Part shown: in pieces, positions 36,217 through 45,370 of the stretch
Position numbering within the stretch: position 1 is the first letter of the stretch
How the letters are laid out: each line of letters begins with the position of its first letter
Assembly (NCBI GenBank): GCA_040756735.1
Contig: JBFLYC010000014.1
Coordinates: 1 to 64,000, forward strand
Reading direction: 5' to 3'
DNA: 64,000 bases
From: JBFLYC01 sp040756735
GTDB lineage: Bacteria; Bacillota; DSM-16504; Desulfitibacterales; Desulfitibacteraceae
Notes under the pieces: model-generated
Database searches by the model: none
What the model saw: only the letters and a program-made list of their open reading frames with translations
Told to the model about the DNA's origin: nothing
Program-made: the position numbers and the translations under genes

Positions 36217-36291
36217 TGGAGCGGAAAACGGGATTCGAACCCGCGACCCTCGGCTTGGGAAGCCGATGCTCTACCACTGAGCTACTTCCGC
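36217..36291 (-). tRNA. tRNA-Gly (anticodon CCC)
   Basis: 75 nucleotides with an encoded CCA end. Acceptor stem GCGGAAG / TTTCCGC, D-arm AGCTCAGTGGTAGAGC, anticodon stem TCGGC / GCCGA around TTCCCAA (anticodon CCC), T-arm CGCGGGTTCGAATCCCG. It reads GGG glycine codons. Isolated, not in a tRNA cluster. Confidence 0.96.
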
Positions 36292-36416
36292 CGGTAATAT
36301 CAAGATTTTATCTTTAATGTATCACCTAAAGTATTCAGACAACGTAACTATATATATTATATCCTTTTGCATGAGCATAATCAAGATATGACTCTTGATA
36401 TTGTATCTGTACCCGT

Positions 36417-36983
36417 CTACTCCTTTTCAATTACTTCTATAAGTTTAGCCATATTCTCCAAACTATGGGTCTTAGTAAAATTAATTTGGTATTCATCAAT
36501 TTCAATAGTAGCTGTTCCCTGGCTGCCGGGTTTGCCGAACGCTTCTTTAGCCGCATCTTGGTTGATAAAGCTAAACCAGATGTATCTTTTATCTTGCTCA
36601 AGTTGAGGAAACATTGCTAATGATTCTTCATCTACCAGGAAAACTACCTTGTTGCCCAGTGTTTCATGGTTTTCGTAATGTACATACCGGCCGCTGATAG
36701 TAACAGTGCCAGATAGCTTAATGATAGCCTGAAAGTTAGCAGGATCATTATTTATAACAACAATTGAATCAATAATCATATCTCCTACACTATCACCGAT
36801 TTGAGCTTCCTTTGCATTGAATAAGTTCTTAATTTTGTCCAAGTTACCTTTACCTGGACCTTCATTTAAATCTTCAATACTAGCCTTGCTTAAATCTAAC
36901 TGAGTTTTGGAAGTACCACATCCACTGACTACTAAAAATATGGCTACCAGTATCATAATGAAAACACGTTTCAAGAAAAACAC
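36417..36983 (-). CDS. hypothetical lipoprotein
   Basis: 188 residues with signal peptide and lipobox (IFLVVSGCGTS, Cys at about 22). The mature part is beta-rich, with AIIKLSGTVTISGRYVHYENH and GTATIEIDEYQINFTKTH. No family recognised. Single gene between tRNA-Gly and the toxin-antitoxin pair. Confidence 0.7.
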   Translation of the reverse strand: MFFLKRVFIMILVAIFLVVSGCGTSKTQLDLSKASIEDLNEGPGKGNLDKIKNLFNAKEAQIGDSVGDMIIDSIVVINNDPANFQAIIKLSGTVTISGRYVHYENHETLGNKVVFLVDEESLAMFPQLEQDKRYIWFSFINQDAAKEAFGKPGSQGTATIEIDEYQINFTKTHSLENMAKLIEVIEKE

Positions 36984-37085
36984 TCCTTCTGTACAAGAAA
37001 TATAAGTAATGATAAAATTGTAACATTCTCATTTCCGTAATACTAATGTAATTAATTGAAACATAACCAAGTACAGGCAAGTATT

Positions 37086-37499
37086 TCAAATGTGAAAAAT
37101 GTTTTTCAAGTATTCTTTTCTAAGGTTCCTGTAAATATAAAAGTCCGTATCTATTGATATAATCTCTTTGATGCCTTCCGATTCTGAAATTAAAATTAAT
37201 GTTGCATCTGCAAAATCCATTGGCACATCCGAATACTTTTTTGATAACTCAATTAGCCTTAACAGGTTTTCCTTGGAAATATCAATGATTTCCAAGGCAT
37301 CTCTTTGTATCCATTCTAAAAAGTCTATTTGGGTTTGGACGTTAAAATCCAGCATATGCAGCACTTCAGTTATCACCGGCCAGGAAGTATACAAACGTCC
37401 CTCATATAATTCAAGAAAATTGATTACGGCCTCGTGGTATTGATCATCCCTATCGAATAAAGCTATCAAAGGCCCGGCATCAATAAGACACTTTTTCAT
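37086..37499 (-). CDS. PIN-domain toxin (VapC-like ribonuclease)
   Basis: 137 residues. Acidic active-site residues Asp7 (CLIDAGPLIALFD), Glu in WPVITEVLHML, Asp pair in PMDFADATLILI and Asp in SIDTDFYIYR form the Mg-binding PIN site. Its start overlaps the antitoxin gene by 20 bases, the usual arrangement of a type II toxin-antitoxin operon. Confidence 0.87.
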   Translation of the reverse strand: MKKCLIDAGPLIALFDRDDQYHEAVINFLELYEGRLYTSWPVITEVLHMLDFNVQTQIDFLEWIQRDALEIIDISKENLLRLIELSKKYSDVPMDFADATLILISESEGIKEIISIDTDFYIYRNLRKEYLKNIFHI

Positions 37500-37728
37500 T
37501 GATCTTTTTTCTCACTTTCTGCTTATAGGTAGAAGACATGTCTTTCTTGCCACTGCCAAACCTGCCAAAAAGCTCCTCGCCTAGTTTATAGGGATGAATG
37601 TGATTTTCCTTGTCTTTTAAATATTTTTCAAGGGCTTCTTTAATAATATCTGACTTTGTAATGCCTTCTGTTTCTGACAAGTAATTAATCTTGTTTTCTA
37701 AGTCACGGGGCAAACGAACACTGATCAT
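37480..37728 (-). CDS. ribbon-helix-helix antitoxin
   Basis: 82 residues. MISVRLPRDLENKINYLSETEGITKSDIIKEALEKYL is a CopG/RHH DNA-binding domain. The basic C-terminal tail would wrap the PIN toxin. It likely binds the palindrome 15 bases upstream to repress its own operon. Confidence 0.85.
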   Translation of the reverse strand: MISVRLPRDLENKINYLSETEGITKSDIIKEALEKYLKDKENHIHPYKLGEELFGRFGSGKKDMSSTYKQKVRKKINEKVSY

Positions 37729-37742
37729 AATTAGGACACCTC

Positions 37743-37767
37743 CTTGTAATACAAATTGTATTACAAG
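37743..37767. promoter_or_regulatory. 25-base perfect palindrome, probable toxin-antitoxin operator
   Basis: CTTGTAATACAA, one central A, then its exact inverse complement, 15 bases upstream of the antitoxin start. Position and symmetry fit an RHH operator, possibly overlapping the promoter. Confidence 0.7.
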
Positions 37768-37816
37768 TCTGGCGCATTGTCAAATCATTTGAACGTTTCA
37801 TTTTGTGGGTTTGCTG

Positions 37817-38410
37817 CTACAATTTAACGCCTTTGCGCAGTACTTTCATGTTGTTTTCTTCTATGGCAAGGTAAGTCAGTGAACCTGGTTCCACTACAGT
37901 CTTCCACAGGCAGTTGTCATTGTTGATATAATGCAGGAGGGCCTTGATGGTACCGCCATGGGTTACTACTACCACCGTTCCCTTGTGTTTTTGGGAAATT
38001 TCCTCAACAGCCTTAACAGCCCTTGACTTTAACTGATTAAAGGATTCGCCCTGGGGTACATTCATTTCGCAGGTATTATTAAACCAGTGATCAAAATCTT
38101 GGGGATACCGTTCATAGACTTCATTGAAGGTTAACCCTTCCCACAGCCCAAAAGAAAGCTCCCTTAACCTGGGATCACATGTCACAGGCAGGTTTAGTTT
38201 GCCTGCTATTATGTCAGCAGTTTCCCGTGTCCGTTTTAAATCGCTGCAGTAAATGGCCTCAACCTTTTCTTCCGCTGCCAGGTACTCAGCAGCACGAAGA
38301 GCCTGACCTCTACCGGTTTCATTTAAAGAAATGTCTGTATGACCCTGGTATTTGCCCAAAAGGTTCCACTCGGTCTGACCATGCCTTACTAGAATAATTT
38401 TCATCAGCAT
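37817..38410 (-). CDS. cobC: alpha-ribazole phosphatase-type histidine phosphatase
   Basis: Histidine phosphatase superfamily: LVRHGQTEWN with the catalytic His, RELSFGLWEGLTF, and VVVVTHGGTIKALL. In a cobalamin cluster it most probably removes the phosphate of alpha-ribazole-5'-phosphate or adenosylcobalamin-5'-phosphate. 197 residues. It overlaps the end of cobD by 7 bases, supporting co-transcription. Confidence 0.85.
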   Translation of the reverse strand: MLMKIILVRHGQTEWNLLGKYQGHTDISLNETGRGQALRAAEYLAAEEKVEAIYCSDLKRTRETADIIAGKLNLPVTCDPRLRELSFGLWEGLTFNEVYERYPQDFDHWFNNTCEMNVPQGESFNQLKSRAVKAVEEISQKHKGTVVVVTHGGTIKALLHYINNDNCLWKTVVEPGSLTYLAIEENNMKVLRKGVKL

Positions 38411-39492
38411 CCCTCAATCACTTTTTGAAGATTTTCCAAGAACTTTTCATTTTCACTGCGCATCCTTACAGCTATCCGGAAATGGCAGGGAGAAAGATTA
38501 TAAAAAGAAGAGCATTTTCTAATCAATATGCCCCGCGGACCTAGTCTTTCCTGTAAATCCTCGGAAGTCAAGCCCAGGGGACCGGCATCCACAAGTAGAA
38601 AATTAGCGGCGCTGGGGTATACCTTCAAGCCCTTGATTTGCTTTAATCCTTCAACTAAGAAAGCCCTTTCTTCTTTAATTACCTTATTTGTGCTTTTAAG
38701 ATATTCCTGATCTGTAATAGATGCTTCCCCTGCTGCCAGAGCAAAGCTGTTGACCCTCCAGGTGGGAAGTAACTGTTCCATTTTGGCGGCAAGTTCAGGA
38801 GCAGCTATCCCATATCCAAGCCTCAAGGCAGGAATAGCAAAATGCTTGGTCAAGGAACCGACAACAATCAGGTTGCGGTATTTTTCCACCTCATCCTTCA
38901 TGGAATAACCATGGCCATCCACAAAATCCATAAAGGCTTCATCAACAACCACTACGGCTTTGGCTTCTTCCGCAGCCTGTACAATATCTAGCAGATCCTT
39001 TTTAGCAAAAAGGGTTCCTGTAGGATTATTGGGGTTGCCCAAAAAAAGCAGATCACCTTGTTGTATTTCTTGAAGTATGGTCTCAACGGGCAGTTTAAAA
39101 TCTTCTTCCCGGCATAAATTAATCCTAAACATGTGCGGGTTGTCTATTCCTTCCCCATACTCTGAAAAGCTGGGCGCCAGCAGCAGAACCCTTCTTTGAT
39201 AAAACATCCTACCGGTTAGATAAATAAGCTCTGCACCGCCATTACCCAGTACCAGATTAACATCCGGAACCTGCAGGTACCTGCTCAAGGCGCCCTTAAA
39301 AGTTTCTCCTGTTGGTTCAGGATAATGACAAAGCAAGCCCATCATGCTTGCCAAAGCCTCCACAGCTTTTGGGGATGGGCCAAGGGGATTGATATTGGCG
39401 CTGTAATCTAAGATTTTCTCCGGGGGAATTCCCCATCTTTTAGCGGCAGCCCACACATTACCGCCATGGACAGGTTTTTTAAGTACATTCAT
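38404..39492 (-). CDS. cobD: threonine-phosphate decarboxylase CobD (PLP)
   Basis: Fold-type I PLP enzyme making (R)-1-amino-2-propanol phosphate for the corrin side chain. KPVHGGNVWAAAKRWGIPPEKILDYSANINPLGPSP is the CobD N-terminus (positions 6-41). PLP Lys lies in GSLTKHFAIPALRLGY, preceded by FLGNPNNPTG and VVDEAFMDF. 362 residues. Distinguished from HisC by this N-terminus and by context. Confidence 0.9.
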   Translation of the reverse strand: MNVLKKPVHGGNVWAAAKRWGIPPEKILDYSANINPLGPSPKAVEALASMMGLLCHYPEPTGETFKGALSRYLQVPDVNLVLGNGGAELIYLTGRMFYQRRVLLLAPSFSEYGEGIDNPHMFRINLCREEDFKLPVETILQEIQQGDLLFLGNPNNPTGTLFAKKDLLDIVQAAEEAKAVVVVDEAFMDFVDGHGYSMKDEVEKYRNLIVVGSLTKHFAIPALRLGYGIAAPELAAKMEQLLPTWRVNSFALAAGEASITDQEYLKSTNKVIKEERAFLVEGLKQIKGLKVYPSAANFLLVDAGPLGLTSEDLQERLGPRGILIRKCSSFYNLSPCHFRIAVRMRSENEKFLENLQKVIEGC

Positions 39493-39527
39493 AACTTCAT
39501 TTTAACCTCCAGGAACAAGTTTTGTCG

Positions 39528-39555
39528 CATAAAGTATCCATTCGGATACTTTATG
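39528..39555. repeat. 12-base perfect hairpin between cobS and cobD
   Basis: CATAAAGTATCC / GGATACTTTATG with a 4-base loop. No T-run follows, so it may be an mRNA processing or stabilising hairpin, not a terminator. Confidence 0.5.
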
Positions 39556-39627
39556 GTGATATAAGCTGCCGCCTACGAAACCTGCACAAGTTCACCACAG
39601 GTACCAGGGGCCCAAGCTGATGCATCT

Positions 39628-40392
39628 TTAGATAATGTAATACCCTGCATAATATCCCGCCATTCCCGCAAGTGATATTATCAAAAAAATGGCCTCTGCA
39701 ATTTCAGAAACAGCTCCATAGGTATCACCTGTTAATCCACCTAGAATTCCAGCAATGTGTTTGACTATTACCATAGACAGCAATACTGCCGCCAGGGCAA
39801 AAAGCAGCGCTTTTCCAGCCCCTGCTGCTAAAGCTCCCAGCAGTAGGATCGTAAGAGCCGCAAAAAACTTATTCTTTCCGGCATTTTCTCCAAAACATCT
39901 GCCAAGCCCGGACCCCTCACGAGCATAAGGATAGAATGAAATAGCATAAACCATGACGCACCGGCCCACTACCGGCGCCAATAGCAATACCCAAATCCTA
40001 TCTGGATAAGGAAATGCAGCTACAAAGGAAAACTTCAGCAGCAAGACAACGGTAAGACTGATCACTCCCATGGCCCCTACCCTGCTGTCTCTCATTATCT
40101 CCAGCTTGCGCTGTCTTTCTTTGCCGCTGAAAAGACCATCGGCAGTATCCATTAGTCCATCAAGGTGCAGCCCGCCGGTAAGGACTATCCATGCAGCAAT
40201 AATCAGCGCATCCGCCCCAAGCCCAAGGGGAAGATAACGGCCTATTTCGGATATGACGACCAGGATTCCACCTATAACAAAACCAACCACAGGGTAAAAA
40301 TATAATGAATCAGCCATTTCCTTTTCTCCTGCCGCTTTGTTATAAGCAGGTATAATTGTTAAAAAACTCAGCGCAAGCAAGAAAGCCTTCAC
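39628..40392 (-). CDS. cobS: adenosylcobinamide-GDP ribazoletransferase (cobalamin synthase)
   Basis: Integral membrane enzyme joining AdoCbi-GDP and alpha-ribazole. The hallmark GGLHLDGLMDTADGLFSGKERQRKLEIMRDSRVGAMG (about residues 73-108) contains the Asp-rich catalytic segment. The rest is hydrophobic helices. GTG start after GGAGG. 254 residues. Confidence 0.93.
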   Translation of the reverse strand: MKAFLLALSFLTIIPAYNKAAGEKEMADSLYFYPVVGFVIGGILVVISEIGRYLPLGLGADALIIAAWIVLTGGLHLDGLMDTADGLFSGKERQRKLEIMRDSRVGAMGVISLTVVLLLKFSFVAAFPYPDRIWVLLLAPVVGRCVMVYAISFYPYAREGSGLGRCFGENAGKNKFFAALTILLLGALAAGAGKALLFALAAVLLSMVIVKHIAGILGGLTGDTYGAVSEIAEAIFLIISLAGMAGYYAGYYII

Positions 40393-40413
40393 AAATCTTC
40401 CTCCAGTAAAAAT

Positions 40414-40977
40414 CTAATACTCGATGCCCCTTCTGGATTCAATACCCTGCTGGTAAGGATGTTTAATCATCTTAACTTCAGAAACATAATGGGCTATCTC
40501 TATAAGCTCTGAAGGCACATTCCTTCCTGTTAAGACTACTTCCACCTCATCCGGCGATTCCTTAAGCACACTCACAAGCTCCTTAAGGGGCGCCAAATTC
40601 TTATGAAGGGCGCTCATTATTTCATCGAGGATAACAAGGTCATGCTGTCTCTCTTTAATGGTATCCTTGGCCAACTGCCAGGCCATCTCAATCTTCTGCT
40701 TATCAAGGTCGGTAATTTCCTTTAGCCCGATCCAGCACTGCCCGCAGCCAATACATTTCATGAAGCCGCTTTTTATAACCGAAGCATGAGGACAGGTCCT
40801 GCCGAATTGGAAAACCTCTATCCCCAGCTTAACTGCAGAAGTCAGCTCCCCGCTGTAGGCGCTGCCTTTCATAAACTGGATGATTCTAACCTTGAAATTG
40901 TGGCCGGCAGCCCTCATTGCCAATCCCAAGGCTGCAGTTGTTTTACCCTTGCCATGGCCTGTATAAATTTGAATCAT
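40414..40977 (-). CDS. cobO: cob(I)yrinic acid a,c-diamide adenosyltransferase (CobO/BtuR)
   Basis: ATP:corrinoid adenosyltransferase. P-loop GHGKGKTTAALGLAMRAAGH near residue 7, then VRIIQFMKG, LVILDEIMSALHK and EVVLTGRNVPSELIEIAHYVSEVK. A Cys cluster (CPHASVIKSGFMKCIGCGQCW, residues about 62-82) is an insertion seen in some anaerobic CobO proteins and could bind iron-sulfur (inference). Confidence 0.92.
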   Translation of the reverse strand: MIQIYTGHGKGKTTAALGLAMRAAGHNFKVRIIQFMKGSAYSGELTSAVKLGIEVFQFGRTCPHASVIKSGFMKCIGCGQCWIGLKEITDLDKQKIEMAWQLAKDTIKERQHDLVILDEIMSALHKNLAPLKELVSVLKESPDEVEVVLTGRNVPSELIEIAHYVSEVKMIKHPYQQGIESRRGIEY

Positions 40978-41086
40978 AGCAAATCAACTCCTTAACTGTG
41001 GAACTACAGTATCAATTGGAAAATTAGATCCACAAAGTTGCCTAAAGTTGCCTTGAATATGCAGTACCCATATCCAAACATTATGT

Positions 41087-42049
41087 TCAAACTAATAGTA
41101 TGCCCCGACTAATATTTAAAAGTAATAGTCCAAACACCAGTGTCAAAGCTGTAACAGCAAACATTATGTATATGCTCCTGTAAATATCCTTAAATTCCAA
41201 GGGTCTTTTAGCTTCCCCCATTACAGCCCGGTAGGAAGGCGCTCCCCTGTAATAATTGGTTCCACCCAGCTGCACCTGGAGGGCTCCCGCAACTGCTGCT
41301 TCAGGAATACCGCTATTTGGGCTTGGATGTCTTCTGGCATAGCTTATGATGGTGTTCCAAACGCCCTTGAGTCCCCCGGGAGTGAAGGGCGCCGCCAACA
41401 GGTAGAGCAGCCCTGTGATTCGTGCAGGCAGATAATTTGCCAAATCGTCCAATCTTGCGCCGGCCCAGCCCAGATATAAATACCTCTCATCCTTGTAGCC
41501 TATCATGGAATCAAGGGTATTGACAGCCTTATAAGCCATGGCGAGAGCAGGGCCGCCAATGAAAGCATAAAAAAGTGGAGCGGTTATGCCGTCAACGGTG
41601 TTTTCAGATACTGTTTCCACCACGCCCCTGGTTATCTCACTTTCATCAAGGATGTGGGTATCCCTGCCGACAATCATGGCAAGTGCCTGCCTTGCTCCAT
41701 TGAGATCGCCGGCTTTTAAAGGCACAGCCACCTGCATGGCATGCTGGTAAAGGCTCTTTACGGCAATGGCCTGGCTCAGAACAAAAATACTCAACAAAAC
41801 GCCCAGCCAATTACTTATCTTAAAAGCCAGCCATAACATTAACCAGTAAAATCCGTAGGTTCCAAGGACCACAGCAAATACTAAAATGCAGCCAGCCATT
41901 TTAAGCCCTGCAGGAGTATTTGTAATGCTACGAATTATGCCCTCAGCCCTGGCTATTGTTTTCCCAATGTAAACCACCGGATGAGGCAGCCAGCGGGGAT
42001 CTCCCATAATCAAATCAAGTAATACTGCAGACAAAACTATCATTTCCAT
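41087..42049 (-). CDS. cbiB: adenosylcobinamide-phosphate synthase CbiB
   Basis: Membrane protein attaching aminopropanol phosphate to cobyric acid. DLIMGDPRWLPHPVVYIG at the N-terminus, ARQALAMIVGRDTHILDESEITRGVVETVSENTVDGITAPLFY and NTLDSMIGYKDERY are diagnostic. The C-terminus holds RRHPSPNSGIPEAAVAGAL. 320 residues. Confidence 0.93.
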   Translation of the reverse strand: MEMIVLSAVLLDLIMGDPRWLPHPVVYIGKTIARAEGIIRSITNTPAGLKMAGCILVFAVVLGTYGFYWLMLWLAFKISNWLGVLLSIFVLSQAIAVKSLYQHAMQVAVPLKAGDLNGARQALAMIVGRDTHILDESEITRGVVETVSENTVDGITAPLFYAFIGGPALAMAYKAVNTLDSMIGYKDERYLYLGWAGARLDDLANYLPARITGLLYLLAAPFTPGGLKGVWNTIISYARRHPSPNSGIPEAAVAGALQVQLGGTNYYRGAPSYRAVMGEAKRPLEFKDIYRSIYIMFAVTALTLVFGLLLLNISRGILLV

Positions 42050-42131
42050 AAGCCAAGCACCTTTTATTGGGGATATTCCTCAATAGTGGAAGTTACTTTT
42101 CATCTCCTGTATGAGGTGTGCCCCCTTTCCT

Positions 42132-43661
42132 CTATCCCCCCATTATCCTGTATAACCGTTCCATGTCCAGGTGATTCTTTACCATTGCTGCCAGTTTATC
42201 ATAATTTTTTTCCCTTTGAAATATATTTAACTCTGTTATTTCCAGGGGAGGCAGCCCCTTATCTATCCTGATGCTGTTTATAAAAGAAAGAAGCAGGTCA
42301 GTATTATCAAACAGACCATGAATGTGAGTTCCAAAAACTTTCCCTGCCCTGGCAACAGCCCCATCCTTAAGCTGCACTTCCTTGCCGGAGCGCACATTTA
42401 TCTTTACAAGCCACTGATTCTCGTCTAATACCTCGCTCTGGCCCATATGGATTTCATAACCCTTAATCCTTTTACCGGCTAAATCTTTCCAAAAACCGCT
42501 GCCGTAAAGAATTACTCCTTCAACCTGGTGGGTGCTTTTTTCTGGCCCAAAAGTGGTCACACAGGGTAGAAGCCCTAGGCCTTCCTGGTCGCCTATGCCT
42601 GCTTCTGTACCGTGAGGATCAAAGAGCATCCTACCAAGCATCTGGTAACCGCCGCAGATCCCTACTATGTATTTGCCCCTGTCAGCCAGTTTCAAGATCT
42701 CTTCAAAGTATCCTTCTTCTTTTAGATAAACCAAATCCAAAATAGAATTCTTTGTCCCTGGAATAATAACTGCATCAACATCCCCTATAGGTTCACCCTT
42801 TTGGACGAATCTGACGCTGGTACCGGGCAAGCCAAAAAAAGGATTAAAATCCGTGAAGTTAGATATCCTGGGCAGTTGGATAACAGCTATCTGCACAGGC
42901 ATATTCAACGCACCATTGCCCCTTTTCTCGGACAGGCACACAGAATCCTCCTCGTCAATGCCGTGGTCATGTATATAGGGTATCACGCCAAGAACCGGAA
43001 TACCTGTCCTTTCTTCAAGGAAAACCAGCCCTGGTTTTAGGAGGTCAAGGTCCCCCCTGAATTTATTAATGATAAATCCTTTAACCCTGGCTCTCTCATG
43101 GGGTTCCAGGAGTTCAAGGGTACCTATCAAGGAAGCAAATACTCCCCCCCTGTCAATATCGGCAACCAACAAAACAGGAGCGTCAGCCAGCTCTGCTGTT
43201 TTCATGTTGACGATGTCCCTGTCCTTTAAGTTGATTTCAGCCGGACTCCCTGCTCCTTCAATAACCAGCACATCATATTCTTCTTTCAACCTGTTAATGC
43301 TGTCTTGCACCAGCGGCTCAGCCTTGGCCAAGTAATCACTCCGGTACTGTTTGGCAGACATGTCGCCAATGGGCCTGCCCAGCACAATGATTTGAGCATG
43401 CAAATCCTGTTTGGGTTTAATCAGGATGGGGTTCATATGAACCGTTGCCTTGATGCCCGCAGCTTCAGCTTGGGCCCCCTGTGCCCTGCCTATTTCTCCA
43501 CCATCAGGGGTAACAGCGGAATTTAAAGCCATGTTCTGTGCCTTAAAGGGGGCCACCCTGTAACCCTCTTGATGAAAGATCCGGCACAGGGCCGTACACA
43601 GGACACTTTTCCCCACATTAGAAGAGGTGCCTTGCAGCATGATTGACCTGGAAACAGCCAT
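42132..43661 (-). CDS. cbiP: cobyric acid synthase (CbiP/CobQ)
   Basis: Glutamine-dependent amidotransferase adding four amides to the corrin ring. N-terminal MLQGTSSNVGKSVLCTALCRI P-loop-like motif, FKAQNMALNSAVTPDGGEIGRAQ, and LVIEGAGSPAEINLKDRDIVNM. The C-terminal glutamine amidotransferase domain has the Cys in VGICGGYQMLG and the His in GTHIHGLFDN. 509 residues. GGAGG precedes the ATG. Confidence 0.93.
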   Translation of the reverse strand: MAVSRSIMLQGTSSNVGKSVLCTALCRIFHQEGYRVAPFKAQNMALNSAVTPDGGEIGRAQGAQAEAAGIKATVHMNPILIKPKQDLHAQIIVLGRPIGDMSAKQYRSDYLAKAEPLVQDSINRLKEEYDVLVIEGAGSPAEINLKDRDIVNMKTAELADAPVLLVADIDRGGVFASLIGTLELLEPHERARVKGFIINKFRGDLDLLKPGLVFLEERTGIPVLGVIPYIHDHGIDEEDSVCLSEKRGNGALNMPVQIAVIQLPRISNFTDFNPFFGLPGTSVRFVQKGEPIGDVDAVIIPGTKNSILDLVYLKEEGYFEEILKLADRGKYIVGICGGYQMLGRMLFDPHGTEAGIGDQEGLGLLPCVTTFGPEKSTHQVEGVILYGSGFWKDLAGKRIKGYEIHMGQSEVLDENQWLVKINVRSGKEVQLKDGAVARAGKVFGTHIHGLFDNTDLLLSFINSIRIDKGLPPLEITELNIFQREKNYDKLAAMVKNHLDMERLYRIMGG

Positions 43662-43673
43662 AAAACCAACCTC

Positions 43674-44240
43674 CTATTTTATCTTGATGGGAATGCCGCA
43701 TACTACCATGAATACTTCATCAGCCTTTTCTGCAAGCTTTTGATTAACCATCCCGTTTAAATCCCGAAAAATCCTGGCCTGCAGGTTATCGGGGACCACT
43801 CCCATCCCCGTTTCATCAGCCACTAAAATAATAATATTCCTAGATTCATTAAGAGAATTTATAAATAAGTGCAAATAGCCCAACAGTTCTTCTTCGTGCT
43901 GCTCATCCCAGATAAACTCACCCTGAAATCCCCTGTACATCAAATTGGCAACCCAGGTGCCCACTCCGTCGACTAAATAAACCTTATTTGAAGCTGCATT
44001 ACCATTAAATAGATTGTGCAGGTCAACCGGTTCCTCAATTGTCTGCCATGATGCAGGCCTTCTTGTTCGATGTTTTTCCACCCTCTTGTCAAACTCTTCA
44101 TCCCAAATAGTTCCCGTTGCCACATAGACAACTTCCCAGCCGTTTTGTCCTGCCAATTCTCCTGCAAGCTTTTCTGCATAGACGCTTTTACCGCTGCTGC
44201 AGCCTCCCACAACCATTATAACCCTGGACATATCAGACAT
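43674..44240 (-). CDS. cobU: adenosylcobinamide kinase/guanylyltransferase CobU
   Basis: Bifunctional nucleotide-loop enzyme. P-loop VVGGCSSGKSVYAEKLA, then VVYVATGTIWDEEFDKRVEKHRTRRPASWQTIEEP with the guanylylated His, YLVDGVGTWVANLM and VADETGMGVVPDNLQARIFRDLNG. The usual Arg of GGARSGKS is replaced. ATG 44240 is favoured by GGGGATG spacing. It overlaps the end of cbiC by a few bases. Confidence 0.9.
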   Translation of the reverse strand: MSDMSRVIMVVGGCSSGKSVYAEKLAGELAGQNGWEVVYVATGTIWDEEFDKRVEKHRTRRPASWQTIEEPVDLHNLFNGNAASNKVYLVDGVGTWVANLMYRGFQGEFIWDEQHEEELLGYLHLFINSLNESRNIIILVADETGMGVVPDNLQARIFRDLNGMVNQKLAEKADEVFMVVCGIPIKIK

Positions 44241-44871
44241 GTTTCTCATCCCCTTCAAAATAGAGCAGTGCATTCAACATGCTGGCGGCAATGGGACTTC
44301 CTCCCCTGGTTCCCTTCACTGTTATGTAAGGCACAAGGTTTTTCTCAACCAACAGTTCCTTTGATTCTGCTGCACCGACAAATCCTACAGGAGTCCCAAT
44401 TATCAAAGCCGGCCTGGCTGTACCCTTGGTGATTAAATCTATTACTTCGAAAAGAGCCGTTGGCGCATTGCCCACCGCCACAACTGCTCCATCAAGTCTC
44501 CTACCAAACAACCGCATGGCTGCAGCGGCTCTGGTTATACCCCAATCCCTGGCTGCTTCTACTGTTTGTGCGTCAGCAACGCCGCAGCAGACTTGACCTC
44601 CAAAAGCCCTGACCTTATTATCATTTACCCCTGCCTTGAGCATGTTTACGTCTGTAAAGACATCTGCTCCCTGCCTTAAAGCTTCCAGCCCCTTGACTAC
44701 TGCTGCCGGATGAAAAACAATAGAACTTACAATTGAAGGATCCCCCGTAGTATGCACCACTCTTTTGACCACTGCCTTTTGCCCTGAAGTAAAGGTATAA
44801 CCTGTTAAATATTCTTCAATTATCTTCATGCTTTTACTTTCTATTTCCTGGGGATTCCAAATAATTTCCAT
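44233..44871 (-). CDS. cbiC: cobalt-precorrin-8 methylmutase CbiC
   Basis: Moves the C11 methyl to C12 to give cobyrinate. HTTGDPSIVSSIVFHPAAV with the catalytic His, FTDVNMLKAGVN, and PTALFEVIDLITKGTARPALIIGTPVGFVGAAESKE (about 125-160) are family hallmarks, as is TVKGTRGGSPIAASMLNAL. ATG 44871 is chosen by AGGTG spacing over GTG 44883. Confidence 0.93.
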   Translation of the reverse strand: MEIIWNPQEIESKSMKIIEEYLTGYTFTSGQKAVVKRVVHTTGDPSIVSSIVFHPAAVVKGLEALRQGADVFTDVNMLKAGVNDNKVRAFGGQVCCGVADAQTVEAARDWGITRAAAAMRLFGRRLDGAVVAVGNAPTALFEVIDLITKGTARPALIIGTPVGFVGAAESKELLVEKNLVPYITVKGTRGGSPIAASMLNALLYFEGDEKHV

Positions 44872-44992
44872 AAAAATGATCACCTACCTTGACAAAAGTC
44901 TTTACTGACTCCTGCATTCTGACTTCTGTATTTAAACTCCTGTATAAAAGTTATCCTGAAGCAACCATACATCCATATTTAATAGAAACGAG

Positions 44993-45367
44993 TTAAATCA
45001 TAGCTGAGGCTTCTATAATTCTTTCTTTAACAATATTTACAATGCTAGGATGGGGACCGAAATGCCTGGCTAAAACAAACTTAATATTGGGATATGTTGT
45101 TTTCTGCAGCAGCAGCCTGCTGGGAATATCCCTTTTGATATGGTTTCCTGTAACCAAAAACATGGGCATGACAATAATTTTATCAACACCTTTTTCAATA
45201 AGGTTTTCTGCTGCTTCAGCCAGGTGCGGGCTGCCAAAGGATAAAAAAGCTACCTCATATAAACCATCCTTATCAGCCTCCTGTATTATTTGGGCCATCT
45301 GGCGAATTTCATCATTTGCCTCTTCTCTCCTGCTTCCATGCCCTAAAAGAATAACTCCTTCTTTCAT
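44993..45367 (-). CDS. cbiX: short-form sirohydrochlorin cobaltochelatase CbiX
   Basis: 124 residues, the small homodimeric CbiX(S) type that inserts cobalt into sirohydrochlorin. GVILLGHGSRREEANDE carries one metal-binding His, and MPMFLVTGNHIKRDIP the other. ATG start after GGAGG. Four bases separate it from the cbiJ stop. The 110 bases to cbiC hold nothing recognised. Confidence 0.9.
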   Translation of the reverse strand: MKEGVILLGHGSRREEANDEIRQMAQIIQEADKDGLYEVAFLSFGSPHLAEAAENLIEKGVDKIIVMPMFLVTGNHIKRDIPSRLLLQKTTYPNIKFVLARHFGPHPSIVNIVKERIIEASAMI

Positions 45368-45370
45368 ATT

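Noticed and set aside
35237..36291. Integrated element at tRNA-Gly
   Set aside because: No integrase and no duplicated tRNA 3' end were found, so the accessory patch cannot be called an integrated element.
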